A model generated the notes under the pieces. That model searched no databases and was not told the origin of the DNA. It worked only from the letters and a program-made list of their open reading frames with translations. Both the position numbers and the translations under genes were made by a program. Below, piece by piece: positions 1 through 8,582 of a stretch of DNA of 64,000 nt (its first letter is position 1; each line of letters starts with the position of its first letter). This DNA is from Amycolatopsis acidicola (GTDB lineage: Bacteria > Actinomycetota > Actinomycetes > Mycobacteriales > Pseudonocardiaceae): positions 1 through 64,000 of the forward strand of contig NZ_VMNW02000015.1 in the NCBI RefSeq assembly GCF_007713735.2. The letters run 5' to 3'.

Positions 1-17
1 GAGTCGGCCCCACCCGC

Positions 18-126
18 GCACATGCCGGGGGCACCCGCGACCGCAAACACGCCAGCGCCGTCGGCCAACACGCCGACAGCGAGGGCAAACACGCCAGCGG
101 GAGCGGCAAACACGCACCATCGCCAC
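18..126. repeat. 21-bp-period intergenic repeat, array A
   Basis: Units begin at 43, 64, 85 and 106, exactly 21 bp apart, each opening with GC(A/C)AACACGC followed by about ten variable GC-rich bases; a degenerate unit precedes them. The same unit occurs in two other intergenic arrays at 11.6-12.05 kb and 31.47-31.60 kb. The array is upstream of the gene starting at 239; what lies to its left is outside the window. No gene is visible in 1-238 and the short open frames here are products of the repeat. Confidence 0.85.
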
Positions 127-238
127 TCCGCTACCACATGCCGCCTCACCACAGTGAGCAAATACCTGCACACGGGCCGAAAACAGCGCCGGGTATCTTG
201 CCGGTGGCCAACCAGGACGAGCGCCGTGGGGAGGCGGA

Positions 239-1234
239 GTGCGAAAGTTCCACGCGAGTGAGACCGCGACCGTGCTGATCGTCCTGGTGGTCGTTCTGCT
301 GTCGTTCGGTTCGGTGTCCACCGCGGCCGGTTACTGGTGGGCGAACGACGGCCGCGAGCAGGCGGCGTCCATCCCGGCGCTGCCCTCGGTCTGGCCCAGC
401 AAGGACGGCCAGGCGCTGCGCTCGGTGCCGATCCCGACCGGTGAGATGGTCGCCGCGCTCCCACCGGACACGGCGGGGCACGTCCTCTGTCAGTCGCTCA
501 GTCAGCAGCGCTGGGAAGCGCTCCTCGGCGACGCCACGCTGCGCGAGGTGGAGCACGGTGGCTGCCACGTCGTCACCGCCACCCTCGACCTCCGCCTCGA
601 CCTCGACGGCACCCCGGCGAACCTCCAGGACCCCGACCAGATCGAGATCGCGGGCCACAGCGGGGAACTCGAAGCGCTGGCGCCGGAATCCAACGCGCGC
701 ATGAACGTCCGCCTCGTCGACGACGCGCCCACCGAGCAGATCAAGCCCTTCCTGCGCCTGGATGTCAGCCGCAGCATCGAGGGGCCAGGGCCGGGGATGG
801 ACGACCTCCTCACGTCGGTCGCGAACGCCGTCGTGCAGGCGACCATGGCGCCGGGGCCGGACCTGCCGAAGCAGAGCAGCGGTCAGGCGATCCCCGCGCG
901 CACCGTGGAGCCGGTGCCGGATCACGGGATCCTGGACTCACCGTGGCCGATGATCTCGTGGCAGCTGTGCACCGCGCTGACCGAACGCCTGCACGCCACC
1001 GGCCGCCCCAAGTTCGACGGGACGTGCACGGCGCGCGGCGTGCAGGTGAGCTACACCGATGAGGTCTCGCCTCGCGTCTTCCCGCAGACGCTCGCGGGGA
1101 GACCCGCGTCGATCACCGACGACTCGGTGTCGGTGCAGCTGACCGACGACTCCGCCCAGACGGTCACCTTCTCGGGCGGCTCCGACCTCACAAAGCTCGC
1201 CGAGTCGATGCTCCCGTCGCTGCTCGGCCATTAG
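239..1234 (+). CDS. Membrane-anchored hypothetical protein with two cysteine-pair modules
   Basis: Function not recognised. The 331-residue product has a short cytoplasmic start, one hydrophobic segment at about residues 9-30, and a long hydrophilic remainder expected outside the membrane. Two stretches look like diverged copies of one module, each with a cysteine pair: LCQSLSQQRW followed by GGCHVV, and LCTALTERLH followed by GTCTARGVQV. The GTG start is preceded by GGGGAGG at a reasonable distance. The gene is convergent with an MFS transporter. Its last codons (ending PSLLGH) lie in a 178-bp duplicated segment, so a second copy of its 3' end is found at 1364-1434. A receptor-like or septum-associated exported protein is possible but nothing here proves it. 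Confidence 0.7.
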   Translation: MRKFHASETATVLIVLVVVLLSFGSVSTAAGYWWANDGREQAASIPALPSVWPSKDGQALRSVPIPTGEMVAALPPDTAGHVLCQSLSQQRWEALLGDATLREVEHGGCHVVTATLDLRLDLDGTPANLQDPDQIEIAGHSGELEALAPESNARMNVRLVDDAPTEQIKPFLRLDVSRSIEGPGPGMDDLLTSVANAVVQATMAPGPDLPKQSSGQAIPARTVEPVPDHGILDSPWPMISWQLCTALTERLHATGRPKFDGTCTARGVQVSYTDEVSPRVFPQTLAGRPASITDDSVSVQLTDDSAQTVTFSGGSDLTKLAESMLPSLLGH

Positions 1235-1564
1235 CGAACAACAACCGCAGCCCCGACATCCGATACCGCGACGACATCCCACCACGCCGCACCAACACCA
1301 CCGCACACGCCAACGCCGCCAACGCCGAAATCGCCCCACCGATGATGAACGGGGACCGGCCGCCCAACGACACCGTGGCCATCCAGCTCACAAAGCCCGA
1401 CGAGACGATCCCGCCGTCGCTGCTCGGCCATTAGCGAACAACAACCGCAACCCCGACATCCGATACCGCGACGACATCCCACCACGCCGCACCAACACCA
1501 CCGCACACGCCAACGCCGCCAACGCCGAAATCGCCCCACCGATGATGAACGGGGACCGGCCGCC
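1187..1564. repeat. 178-bp duplication, 200-bp offset, across a convergent junction
   Basis: Bases 1187-1364 recur at 1387-1564. From 1214 to 1364 the two copies differ at one position only (1250 G versus 1450 A); the first 27 bases carry about six differences. Copy 1 contains the real stop of the plus-strand gene (TAG at 1232-1234) and a second TCA corresponding to the MFS stop. Copy 2 contains the real MFS stop (1388-1390) and a second PSLLGH-TAG end. The region between the copies (1365-1386) encodes a diverged variant of the first gene's C-terminus (residues DTVAIQLT against DSVSVQLT), so the duplication may have come from recombination with a relative of this locus rather than simple slippage. 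Confidence 0.9.
1188..1364 (-). pseudogene. Duplicated 3' fragment of the MFS transporter gene
   Basis: Read on the minus strand this fragment repeats the last 58 or so codons of the adjacent MFS gene (from GGRSPFIIGG to a terminal RRAL), with nearly identical DNA. It has no promoter or start of its own and is the leftover copy from the duplication described for 1187-1564. Its last five codons differ slightly (GASTRRAL against AGSSRRAL). Confidence 0.75.
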
Positions 1565-2785
1565 GAAAGCGTCTGCCATCCAGCCGACCATCGGCCCGCC
1601 GATGGGGTTGCCGCCGATCAGCACGAGCACGTAGATGCCCATCACGCGGCCGCGCATCTCCGGGCTGACCGCGGTCTGCACGAGCGAGTTCGCGGTGTTG
1701 AGGAACGTGATCGTGGCGAAGCCGAGCGGGATCAGCGCGATGCCGAAAGCCAGATAGGTCGGCATGAACGCGGTGACGAACTCGATCGCGCCGAGGCTGA
1801 ACGCCGCGATCAGCAGCAGCCGCACCCGCGGGTTTCCCTTCACCCCGCGCCGCGCGGCCAGCAGTGAACCGGTGAAAGTGCCCACCGCCAGCAGGGTCGA
1901 GAGCAGGCCGTAGCCGTCGGCCTGGGTGCCGAAGACGTTGCCGGCGACGATCGCCAGCGAGGTGAAGAACGTGATCCCGAAGGTGCTGACGAAGAACACC
2001 AGCACCATCACCGTGACCAGGTCGGAGCGCCCGCGCACGTAGTCGAGGCCCTCGCGCAGCTGCCCCTTCGCCCGCTCCACGGCCGGGCCGCGGAACAGCT
2101 TGTCCGGGTCCATCAGCAGCAGTCCGGTGATCACCGCGAGCGTGCTTGCGGCGTTGGCGAGGAACATCCAGCCGGTGCCGACCCACGTGATCGCGAACCC
2201 GGCGATGGCGGGGCCGACGATGCGGGCCATGTTGAAGATCGAGGAGTTCAGTGCCACCGCGTTGGTGATCTGCTTGCGCCCCACCATTTCCGCGACGAAC
2301 GACTGCCGGGCGGGCACGTCGAGCGCGCTGAAGATGCCGAGCACGAAGCAGAGCACGAACACGTGCCAGAGCGCGACGACCCCGGTCACGTCGAGCAGGC
2401 CCAGCACCAGCGCCTGCACGCCGATGCTGCTCTGGATGAAGACGCACAACTTGCGCTTGTCGACCCGGTCGGCGAGCACGCCCGCGTACAGCGACAGCAG
2501 CACGGTAGGGATGAACTGGAGCGCGACCGCGACGCCCAGCGCGATCGGGTTGTTGCCCGAGAGCTGAAACACCAGCCAGTCCTGGGCGATGCGCTGCATC
2601 CAGGTGCCGATGTTGGAGATCACCTGGCCGGAGAAGAACAGCCGGTAGTTGCGGACCCGCAGCGAGGCGAACATGTCCAGTTTGGACTTCTTCGCCGTCC
2701 CCTGCTCGGGGGGTGGTGGCGCCTGCCCCCGGGTAGCTTCCGTTGTCGGATATGACTTCTGCTCGCTACCCGTGTCGGCTCTCAC
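1388..2785 (-). CDS. MFS transporter, probable drug or siderophore-type exporter
   Basis: A 465-residue major facilitator protein. After a hydrophilic, proline-rich first 30 residues it shows about 12 hydrophobic segments, with family features such as SNIGTWMQRIAQDWLVF in the first helix region, AGVLADRVDKRK in the loop between helices 2 and 3, and ALDVPARQSFVAEMV further on; these are typical of the EntS/MFS_3 group, which exports small molecules. The GTG start lies 2 bp after the stop of an upstream MarR-type regulator, so the two are almost certainly cotranscribed and the regulator probably controls the exporter. The substrate is unknown. The 3' end lies in a duplicated segment shared with the convergent gene. 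Confidence 0.85.
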   Translation of the reverse strand: MRADTGSEQKSYPTTEATRGQAPPPPEQGTAKKSKLDMFASLRVRNYRLFFSGQVISNIGTWMQRIAQDWLVFQLSGNNPIALGVAVALQFIPTVLLSLYAGVLADRVDKRKLCVFIQSSIGVQALVLGLLDVTGVVALWHVFVLCFVLGIFSALDVPARQSFVAEMVGRKQITNAVALNSSIFNMARIVGPAIAGFAITWVGTGWMFLANAASTLAVITGLLLMDPDKLFRGPAVERAKGQLREGLDYVRGRSDLVTVMVLVFFVSTFGITFFTSLAIVAGNVFGTQADGYGLLSTLLAVGTFTGSLLAARRGVKGNPRVRLLLIAAFSLGAIEFVTAFMPTYLAFGIALIPLGFATITFLNTANSLVQTAVSPEMRGRVMGIYVLVLIGGNPIGGPMVGWMADAFGGRSPFIIGGAISALAALACAVVLVRRGGMSSRYRMSGLRLLFANGRAATAGSSRRAL

Positions 2786-2787
2786 CG

Positions 2788-3219
2788 TTATTCGTTCCCC
2801 GCCATCCTGTCGATGATCTCGGCGGCCTGCGTGAGCACTTCCCGCTCCGCTCCGCTCAGCCCTGCCAGCTTGCGGTCCAACCAGGCCTCACGCACGGAGA
2901 TCGTCTCCTCGACGAACTTCCGCCCGGTGCCGGTCAGCGTGACTATCGCCTGCCTGCCGTCGGTCGGGTGCGGGCTGCGCTCGACGAACCCCAGTTCCTC
3001 GAGCGCGGTGATCACCCTGGTCATCGACGGCGGCTGCACACCCTCTTTGGCGGCCAGCTTGCCCGGCGTCAGCGCCCCGCACTTGTGCAGCGTGGACATC
3101 GCCGCGATCTGCGTCAGCGAGACGGTCTGGTCGATCCGCTGTGCCCGTAACCTGCGGTTGAGTCGCACCACAGCCAGCCGGAGCCGGCTGGCCAATGCGC
3201 GCTCAGCCATATCGGACAC
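2788..3219 (-). CDS. MarR-family transcriptional regulator
   Basis: A 143-residue winged-helix protein. The recognition-helix area (TPGKLAAKEGVQPPSMTRVI) and the following wing (GFVERSPHPTDGRQAIV, with the DxRxxxV pattern of MarR wings) are clear. The GTG at 3219 is preferred over the ATG at 3210 because a -10-like TATGCT sits 6 bp upstream, which would give a leaderless message; neither start has a good ribosome site. A near-palindrome TTGGTATGCTAA overlaps that -10 and could be an autoregulatory operator. It is first in a two-gene unit with the MFS exporter, the usual arrangement for ligand-responsive control of efflux. Confidence 0.85.
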   Translation of the reverse strand: MSDMAERALASRLRLAVVRLNRRLRAQRIDQTVSLTQIAAMSTLHKCGALTPGKLAAKEGVQPPSMTRVITALEELGFVERSPHPTDGRQAIVTLTGTGRKFVEETISVREAWLDRKLAGLSGAEREVLTQAAEIIDRMAGNE

Positions 3220-3239
3220 ATAGTTAGCATACCAAACGA

Positions 3240-4724
3240 TCAGCGAAGCGCGTCCTGAATCGGCCCGACTGCGAAGTACGCCACGAACGCCACGGCGATG
3301 AGCCACATCAGCCAGTGCACCTTCCGCGCCTTGCCGGTGACCCCCTGGATGACCACGTAGCTGATGAACCCGGCGCCGATCCCGTTCGCGATCGAGTAGG
3401 TGAACGGCATCACCACGATGGTCAGAAACGCGGGCAGCGCAACGGAAAAGTCGCCGAAGTCGATGTCGCGGACCTGCCGGATCATCAGCGCGCCGACGAC
3501 CACCAGCGCGGGCGCCGCCGCCTCCACCGGCACCGACTGGTACAGCGGCGTGAGGAACATGGCTGCGATGAACAACACACCGGTGACGATGTTCGCCAGC
3601 CCGGTCCGCGCGCCCTCCGCGATGCCGGACGCCGACTCCACGAAGACCGTGTTGGAGCTCGCCGAGCCGAACCCGCCCGCGGCACCGGCGAGGCCCTCGA
3701 CGAACAGCGCGCGGCCGACGCGCGGCAGCTGACCGTCCGGCCCGAGCTGCCCGGCTTCCTTCGCGAGCCCGGTCATCGTGCCCATCGCGTCGAAGAAGTC
3801 GGCCAGCACCAGGGTGAACACGAACAGGACCACGGTGATGATCGGCAGCCGCGTCCACGCCCCGAACGACACGTCACCCACGAGCGACAGGTCGGGGAGG
3901 CCGACGACCTTGTCCGGCAGCGCCGGGTAGCCGAGGTTCCAGCCGGTGAGGTTGGTGCCGTTGGACGGGCCCGCGTGCACGATCGACTCGACGATGATCG
4001 AGATGACCGTCGTGGCGAGCACGCCGATCAGGATCCCGCCGCGGATCTTCTTCGCCACCAGCACACCGGTGAGCAGCAGCCCCACCACGAACACCGCGGT
4101 CGGCCAGGATGCGATCGAACCGTCGATGCCGAGCCCGACCGGAACGGTGGTGTTCGCCGAGTCCGGCAGCCGCCGCACGAACCCGGCGTCGACGAGCCCG
4201 ATGAAGCAGATGAACAGGCCGATACCGACCGCGATCGCGGACTTCAGCGCGGCGGGCACGGCGTTGAACACGGCGGTGCGGAACCCGGTCAGCACGAACA
4301 CGACGATGATCAGGCCCTCGATCACCACCAGCCCCATCGCCTCCGGCCAGGTGACCTGCGGGGCGATCGTGACCGCGAGCAGGCTGTTGATGCCCAGCCC
4401 GGTGGCGATCGCGAACGGGTACTGGGCGACGAGTCCCATCAGGATGGTCAGCACGCCGGCCACCAGCGCGGTCACCGCTGCCACCTGCGACGACGGCAGG
4501 ATGTTGCCGAGCACGTCCTTGTGCGCGCTGGCGCTGTCGGCCGAGAAGCTGCCGATGATCAACGGGTTCAGCACCACGATGTAGGCCATCGCGACGAACG
4601 TGACCAGACCGCCGCGGATCTCCCTGCCGGTGGTCGAACCGCGTTCGGTGATCTTGAAGAACCGGTCGAGGCCCGATCGGGGTGCCTGCCGCTCTTCCTG
4701 TCCGGTGTCCTGCTGCTGCGCCAT
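3240..4724 (-). CDS. NCS2 purine permease (AzgA/PbuG-like)
   Basis: A 494-residue proton-coupled nucleobase permease with about 12-14 hydrophobic segments. The start of the membrane region (TTGREIRGGLVTFVAMAYIV), the following LNP element and GLGINSLLA match the guanine/hypoxanthine/adenine permease branch of NCS2 rather than the uracil/xanthine branch; substrate choice within purines cannot be read from sequence. ATG at 4724 is chosen: AAAGGCGG lies just upstream and the family N-terminus begins there. It is divergent from the DUF2530 gene, a common actinobacterial neighbour of this permease. Confidence 0.88.
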   Translation of the reverse strand: MAQQQDTGQEERQAPRSGLDRFFKITERGSTTGREIRGGLVTFVAMAYIVVLNPLIIGSFSADSASAHKDVLGNILPSSQVAAVTALVAGVLTILMGLVAQYPFAIATGLGINSLLAVTIAPQVTWPEAMGLVVIEGLIIVVFVLTGFRTAVFNAVPAALKSAIAVGIGLFICFIGLVDAGFVRRLPDSANTTVPVGLGIDGSIASWPTAVFVVGLLLTGVLVAKKIRGGILIGVLATTVISIIVESIVHAGPSNGTNLTGWNLGYPALPDKVVGLPDLSLVGDVSFGAWTRLPIITVVLFVFTLVLADFFDAMGTMTGLAKEAGQLGPDGQLPRVGRALFVEGLAGAAGGFGSASSNTVFVESASGIAEGARTGLANIVTGVLFIAAMFLTPLYQSVPVEAAAPALVVVGALMIRQVRDIDFGDFSVALPAFLTIVVMPFTYSIANGIGAGFISYVVIQGVTGKARKVHWLMWLIAVAFVAYFAVGPIQDALR

Positions 4725-4775
4725 GACCGCCGCCTTTGTGGTGCTCGTGGGTGACTCGCCGGTAGCCTTCCGGAC

Positions 4776-5063
4776 GTGACCGATCCGATCAACGGTGGGG
4801 ATGTTAAAGGCTCGTTGCGTCCGGTGCCCGAGCTGCCCGCGCAGCTGACCGCGCTGTTCCCGATCGTCATCGTCGGGACGGTCGCCTGGCTGATCGGCTT
4901 CGTCGTACTCGCGATCCACGACTTCGGCGGCGGGCACACCCCGAGCGTGTGGCTGTGGACCTGTTTGTCGGGTGTGGTGATCAGCCTGATCGGAATGGGC
5001 ATCATGGCCTGGCAGCGAGCCGCCCGAGGCCGCGGCTCCCGCTCAGCCCAGACCGGCGCCTAG
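4776..5063 (+). CDS. DUF2530 small membrane protein
   Basis: A 95-residue protein with two hydrophobic segments (about residues 28-48 and 61-78) and a basic C-terminus (QRAARGRGSRS), matching the actinobacterial DUF2530 family. The GTG start lies 51 bp from the divergently transcribed purine permease, and both families are often adjacent, so a role connected with the permease is possible but unproven. Its TAG overlaps by 4 bp the stop of the convergent sacsin-like gene. Confidence 0.8.
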   Translation: MTDPINGGDVKGSLRPVPELPAQLTALFPIVIVGTVAWLIGFVVLAIHDFGGGHTPSVWLWTCLSGVVISLIGMGIMAWQRAARGRGSRSAQTGA

Positions 5064-7774
5064 CTCCAGGGCGTCAGCGGGTCGGGGTCGTCCAGCAGGG
5101 CCGTGACGAGGTGCCGGTCCGCCCAGCGGTCGGCCGCCCAGCAGAACGCGCGGGCCAGCCCTGCCGACGAATCCTCCGCATGATGTTCCCCGTGAAACCC
5201 GCCACTTTCGACCCACCACGGCGTGGCGCGCTTGACCCCGTCGACTTCGACCGTCAACTCCTCGTGCACCAGCACGCCACCTTCCGGCAACGGCAGGTCC
5301 AGCAGCTCCGCCACCAGGCGGATCGCGGTCAGCTCGCGCCACGGCACGAACTCGCCCTCGCCGGGCCGCCCCGAGATCAACTCGCTCAGCAACGGGATGT
5401 CCAGCAGCTCGGCGATCCGCTCGGGCTCCGCCGCGGCAACCAGCCTGTCCGCCGGCCACAACGTGGCGAGCCACGGTTTGTCCAGCACCGCGGCGTCCTC
5501 GGCCGCGACCACCGTCCCGTCGACGGCCCGCACCCGCTCCGGCGCGTCCAGCTCCGACAGGTCCAGCTCCGCGGCGGCGAGCGCGCCGTACGCGCGTGAG
5601 ATGGCGCCCGGCGCGACCGTGCGGTCCGCGTCGCCCAGCCTGTTCAGCAGGTCGGCAGCATCCTCGATGTCCTCGACGACCAGCTCCGTGCGCACGCCGA
5701 CAGCCACGAGCACCTCGGGCCGCACGCCGAGATCCGGGATCGGGTCGTACAGCCCGGCCAGCGACTCCGCGTCGGGCAGGCGCCATTCGTCCGGCGTGTT
5801 GCCGTCGAGCAAAGCGTTGCGGGACAACCATTCTCCGGACGGCCCGTGCAGCAGCGCCTGCCACGTCTCCCGCTCCGACTCCAGCAGCCGCAGCGCCTCG
5901 GGCCATTTGTCGTCCGCGACCAGGTCGAGGTCGCGGATGCCGTCCTCGGTGACCCGGAACCCGTCGAGCACGCCGGCCGCAGTCAGCACGCCCGGCGACC
6001 ACTGCTCGGCGAAGTCCTTGTCCAACAAGGAAAGTTCCTCGCCGATCACGTCGGGATCGAGCACCTCGAGCAGCGGCGACGTCGGCAGGATCAGCTCGTC
6101 CGCGCGCCGCCAGCCGTCTTCGCACGGCAATGCCAGCGCGCCCAGCCCCTCGACGGTCGTCTCGGACACCAGGCGCAGCACGGCTTCCGCGAGCGGACGT
6201 GTGTCCAAACCGGACTCCGCGTCCTCGACACTGCGCTCGACGGCCTCACGCAGCCCGGGCGCCTCCAGCAGCTCGACGGCGTCCGCCTGCTTCGCGCCGA
6301 GCTGTTCCAGCAACGGGTGCGCGGCCTCGGGATGCACCAGCCGCAGGCCCAGCACGTCCGCCTCGGCCAGCAGATCGAGCAGCTCGCCGGAGCCGAACAG
6401 CAGCGCGCCGCGGGGCCCTGGCAACGTCCGGCCATCGGCCAACGGAACGGGCAGGGCACCGAGCTCGTCCTTGGCGATCTCGTGCGATTCGAGCAGCGGC
6501 AACAGCGCGTCGTAGAGCGAATGCCACCACGAAGGCGGGCGCTCGACGCCGGTCAGCAGCTCGACCAGCTCCGGGATGTCCAGCCGGTCGGCGTCGACCG
6601 TGGCCAGCACCTGCGCGACGTCGTACCCGGACAGCTTGACCAGCCGAGGCACGAGATCACCGAGCAGCTCGACCAACTCCGGCGACTCGACCCCGAGCAC
6701 CCGCGCGCCCGAGGCGGGGAGGTCGTCGCCGACGGCGGGCAGCCACGGCTGCTCGGCCAGGCCGCGGCGCACCGCCTCCCGCAGTTCTCCGTCCACTTCG
6801 GACAGTGGGAATCCCGCGCTGGGCACCAGCGAAGGCCTGTCCTCCGGCGCGAGCCTGCGTACAAGGTCCGGGTACGCCCGAGCCGGCGCGACCACGTCCG
6901 CGCCCGGCAACACCCGGCGTCGCGAGGGCTCCAACGGGATGTTCGCGATCAACCGCGCGGGCAGCGACAGCCGCTCGTCGGTGGGCGTCGGCGCGCGCAG
7001 CACGTCCTCGGCCAGCGGCTCAGGGCCCTCGTCGGACATCGGCACGGCCCACAACCCGCCCGGCGCCTCCTGCGTGAGCCAGCGGCGCACGGCACCGTCC
7101 GGCGCGGAGATCTCGACGTAACCGTCCACTTCGGACCGTTGCCAGACCCCGCCGACCTCGACGCGCGTCAGCGCGGGCAACGCCAGCAGCAGGTCCTCGA
7201 CTTCGCTCTCCAGCCGGGCCAGCAGCTCGTCCTGGTCGACCTCCGGGCGCAGCGGCAGCCGCACCTCGGTGTCGAAACCTTCGGGCACCTGCTCGTCCAC
7301 CGGCCACGGCAGCCGCAGCACCGGCACCTCGCCGTCTTGGCCGATCTCGTCACGCGTGCGCGCTTCGGAGAACGCGACGCCGCCGGTGCGGGAGATCACC
7401 CTGGGCGCGCTGCTGACCGCGAGCACCGCGGCGAACCCGACCCCGAACTTCCCGACCAGGCCTTCCTTGGCCGACGCGCGCAGCGACGACAACGACGCGA
7501 CACCACGGGCGTCCAGCGGGGCACCGGTGTTGGCGAACCGCAGCTCACCGTCCACAACGGACACCCGGACGACTCCGGGCACGCCTGCTTCGGCGGAGGC
7601 GTCCGCGGCGTTCTGGGCCAGCTCGACGAACAACCTGTCCCGGTACGCGCCGACCCGCAGATCGCGTTCGGCGTTGGTGTCCTCGGTGAACCGCGTCGGC
7701 GAATCCGCCCACGCGCGCCGCACCGAGGCCCGTAGCGCCCCGGTGCCGAACGGGTCAGGAGTCGGCAGGCTCAC
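5060..7774 (-). CDS. Sacsin-N-terminal-like ATP-binding protein
   Basis: A 904-residue acidic protein with an N-terminal GHKL (Hsp90/histidine-kinase type) ATP-binding domain. Motifs seen: ELAQNAADASAEAG (N box), RFANTGAP in place of the usual DxGxG, and GLVGKFGVGFAAVL (G2 box). The long leucine-, glutamate- and alanine-rich remainder has no motif I recognise. Actinobacterial relatives are annotated as sacsin-like or simply as ATP-binding proteins; a chaperone or DNA-associated role is conjecture. The GTG at 7774 is chosen because the conserved region starts soon after; it overlaps the end of the upstream DUF3027 gene by 20 bp, so the two are translationally coupled. The frame is open for about 96 bases further upstream, but that stretch is low-complexity shadow of DUF3027. 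Confidence 0.82.
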   Translation of the reverse strand: MSLPTPDPFGTGALRASVRRAWADSPTRFTEDTNAERDLRVGAYRDRLFVELAQNAADASAEAGVPGVVRVSVVDGELRFANTGAPLDARGVASLSSLRASAKEGLVGKFGVGFAAVLAVSSAPRVISRTGGVAFSEARTRDEIGQDGEVPVLRLPWPVDEQVPEGFDTEVRLPLRPEVDQDELLARLESEVEDLLLALPALTRVEVGGVWQRSEVDGYVEISAPDGAVRRWLTQEAPGGLWAVPMSDEGPEPLAEDVLRAPTPTDERLSLPARLIANIPLEPSRRRVLPGADVVAPARAYPDLVRRLAPEDRPSLVPSAGFPLSEVDGELREAVRRGLAEQPWLPAVGDDLPASGARVLGVESPELVELLGDLVPRLVKLSGYDVAQVLATVDADRLDIPELVELLTGVERPPSWWHSLYDALLPLLESHEIAKDELGALPVPLADGRTLPGPRGALLFGSGELLDLLAEADVLGLRLVHPEAAHPLLEQLGAKQADAVELLEAPGLREAVERSVEDAESGLDTRPLAEAVLRLVSETTVEGLGALALPCEDGWRRADELILPTSPLLEVLDPDVIGEELSLLDKDFAEQWSPGVLTAAGVLDGFRVTEDGIRDLDLVADDKWPEALRLLESERETWQALLHGPSGEWLSRNALLDGNTPDEWRLPDAESLAGLYDPIPDLGVRPEVLVAVGVRTELVVEDIEDAADLLNRLGDADRTVAPGAISRAYGALAAAELDLSELDAPERVRAVDGTVVAAEDAAVLDKPWLATLWPADRLVAAAEPERIAELLDIPLLSELISGRPGEGEFVPWRELTAIRLVAELLDLPLPEGGVLVHEELTVEVDGVKRATPWWVESGGFHGEHHAEDSSAGLARAFCWAADRWADRHLVTALLDDPDPLTPWS

Positions 7775-8540
7775 GCACCGGTTCCATGTCCAGCTGGGAG
7801 TCGTCGTAGACCAGCTCCGCGACCGGCACCGAGGACGTGGTCTCGACGTGGATCTCGGAATGCGCGCCACAGCCGTACTCGACGTTCACGACCCGGCCGT
7901 CCGCGGGCGAGATCTCGTTGCCGCACACGCCGAACGCGGCCCGCATGGACCCGGCGAGCGAAAGGTAGAACCCGCAGGTGCCGCACGACTCCGGCGCGCT
8001 GCGCGCCATGTCCGAGCGCGGCCCGAACTCGCCGCCGCGCCAGCGCGTGGCGGCTTCCTGCCTGCCGTAGCGGGAAAGCACGTGCACCCGGCCGAGTCCG
8101 GCCTCGAGCGCGACCTCCTCGACCGCCGGGTCGTCGGACTGCAGGTACGCCGGCACCAGCCGCGGGTCGTCGTCCTCCGTCGGGAAGATGTCACCGACGC
8201 CGAGGTCACCGGGGCGGACCCGGCGCTCCCACGGCACCCACTTCGGCGCCACCAGCGCCTCGCGGCCCGGGGTCAGCACGACCTCGGAAACCGTGACGGG
8301 CAGCTCCGGCCCGGCCGCGGCGACCGTGACCGACCAGCACCAGCCGCGGTAACCGGGTACGGCCGCCTCGAAGAGGTGGGTCGCGGAGACGGCGTCCTCG
8401 CGGTACACGCCCTCGTGCGCGCCGACCTGCTCGGCCCCCGCCTCGGCGACCGCGGCCTCGCGCGCGAGCTCGACGGCGTCGGTGAGGGCCCGCTGTACGG
8501 AACCGTCGTCCAGGGTCAGCAGCAGGGTCATGGTCCTCAT
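7755..8540 (-). CDS. DUF3027 protein with a probable zinc site
   Basis: A 261-residue actinobacterial DUF3027 protein of unknown function. The C-terminal half has a four-cysteine pattern, CGTCGFYLSL, then FGVCGN and YGCGAHS, which looks like a zinc ribbon. A second ATG at 8531 follows a GAGGA element and is an alternative start that would shorten it by three residues. The gene overlaps the sacsin-like ATPase by 20 bp and is transcribed with it, so the proteins may act together. It is divergent from the glutaminyl cyclase lipoprotein. Confidence 0.82.
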   Translation of the reverse strand: MRTMTLLLTLDDGSVQRALTDAVELAREAAVAEAGAEQVGAHEGVYREDAVSATHLFEAAVPGYRGWCWSVTVAAAGPELPVTVSEVVLTPGREALVAPKWVPWERRVRPGDLGVGDIFPTEDDDPRLVPAYLQSDDPAVEEVALEAGLGRVHVLSRYGRQEAATRWRGGEFGPRSDMARSAPESCGTCGFYLSLAGSMRAAFGVCGNEISPADGRVVNVEYGCGAHSEIHVETTSSVPVAELVYDDSQLDMEPVREPADS

Positions 8541-8582
8541 TGTGCAGCGGCGTATTCACGTGGGTCATGTCAGGGTGTAGGC

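Noticed and set aside
5846..7735. Plus-strand 629-codon open frame
   Set aside because: Shadow of the sacsin-like gene; composition is Arg/Gln/Gly-rich and no domain is visible.
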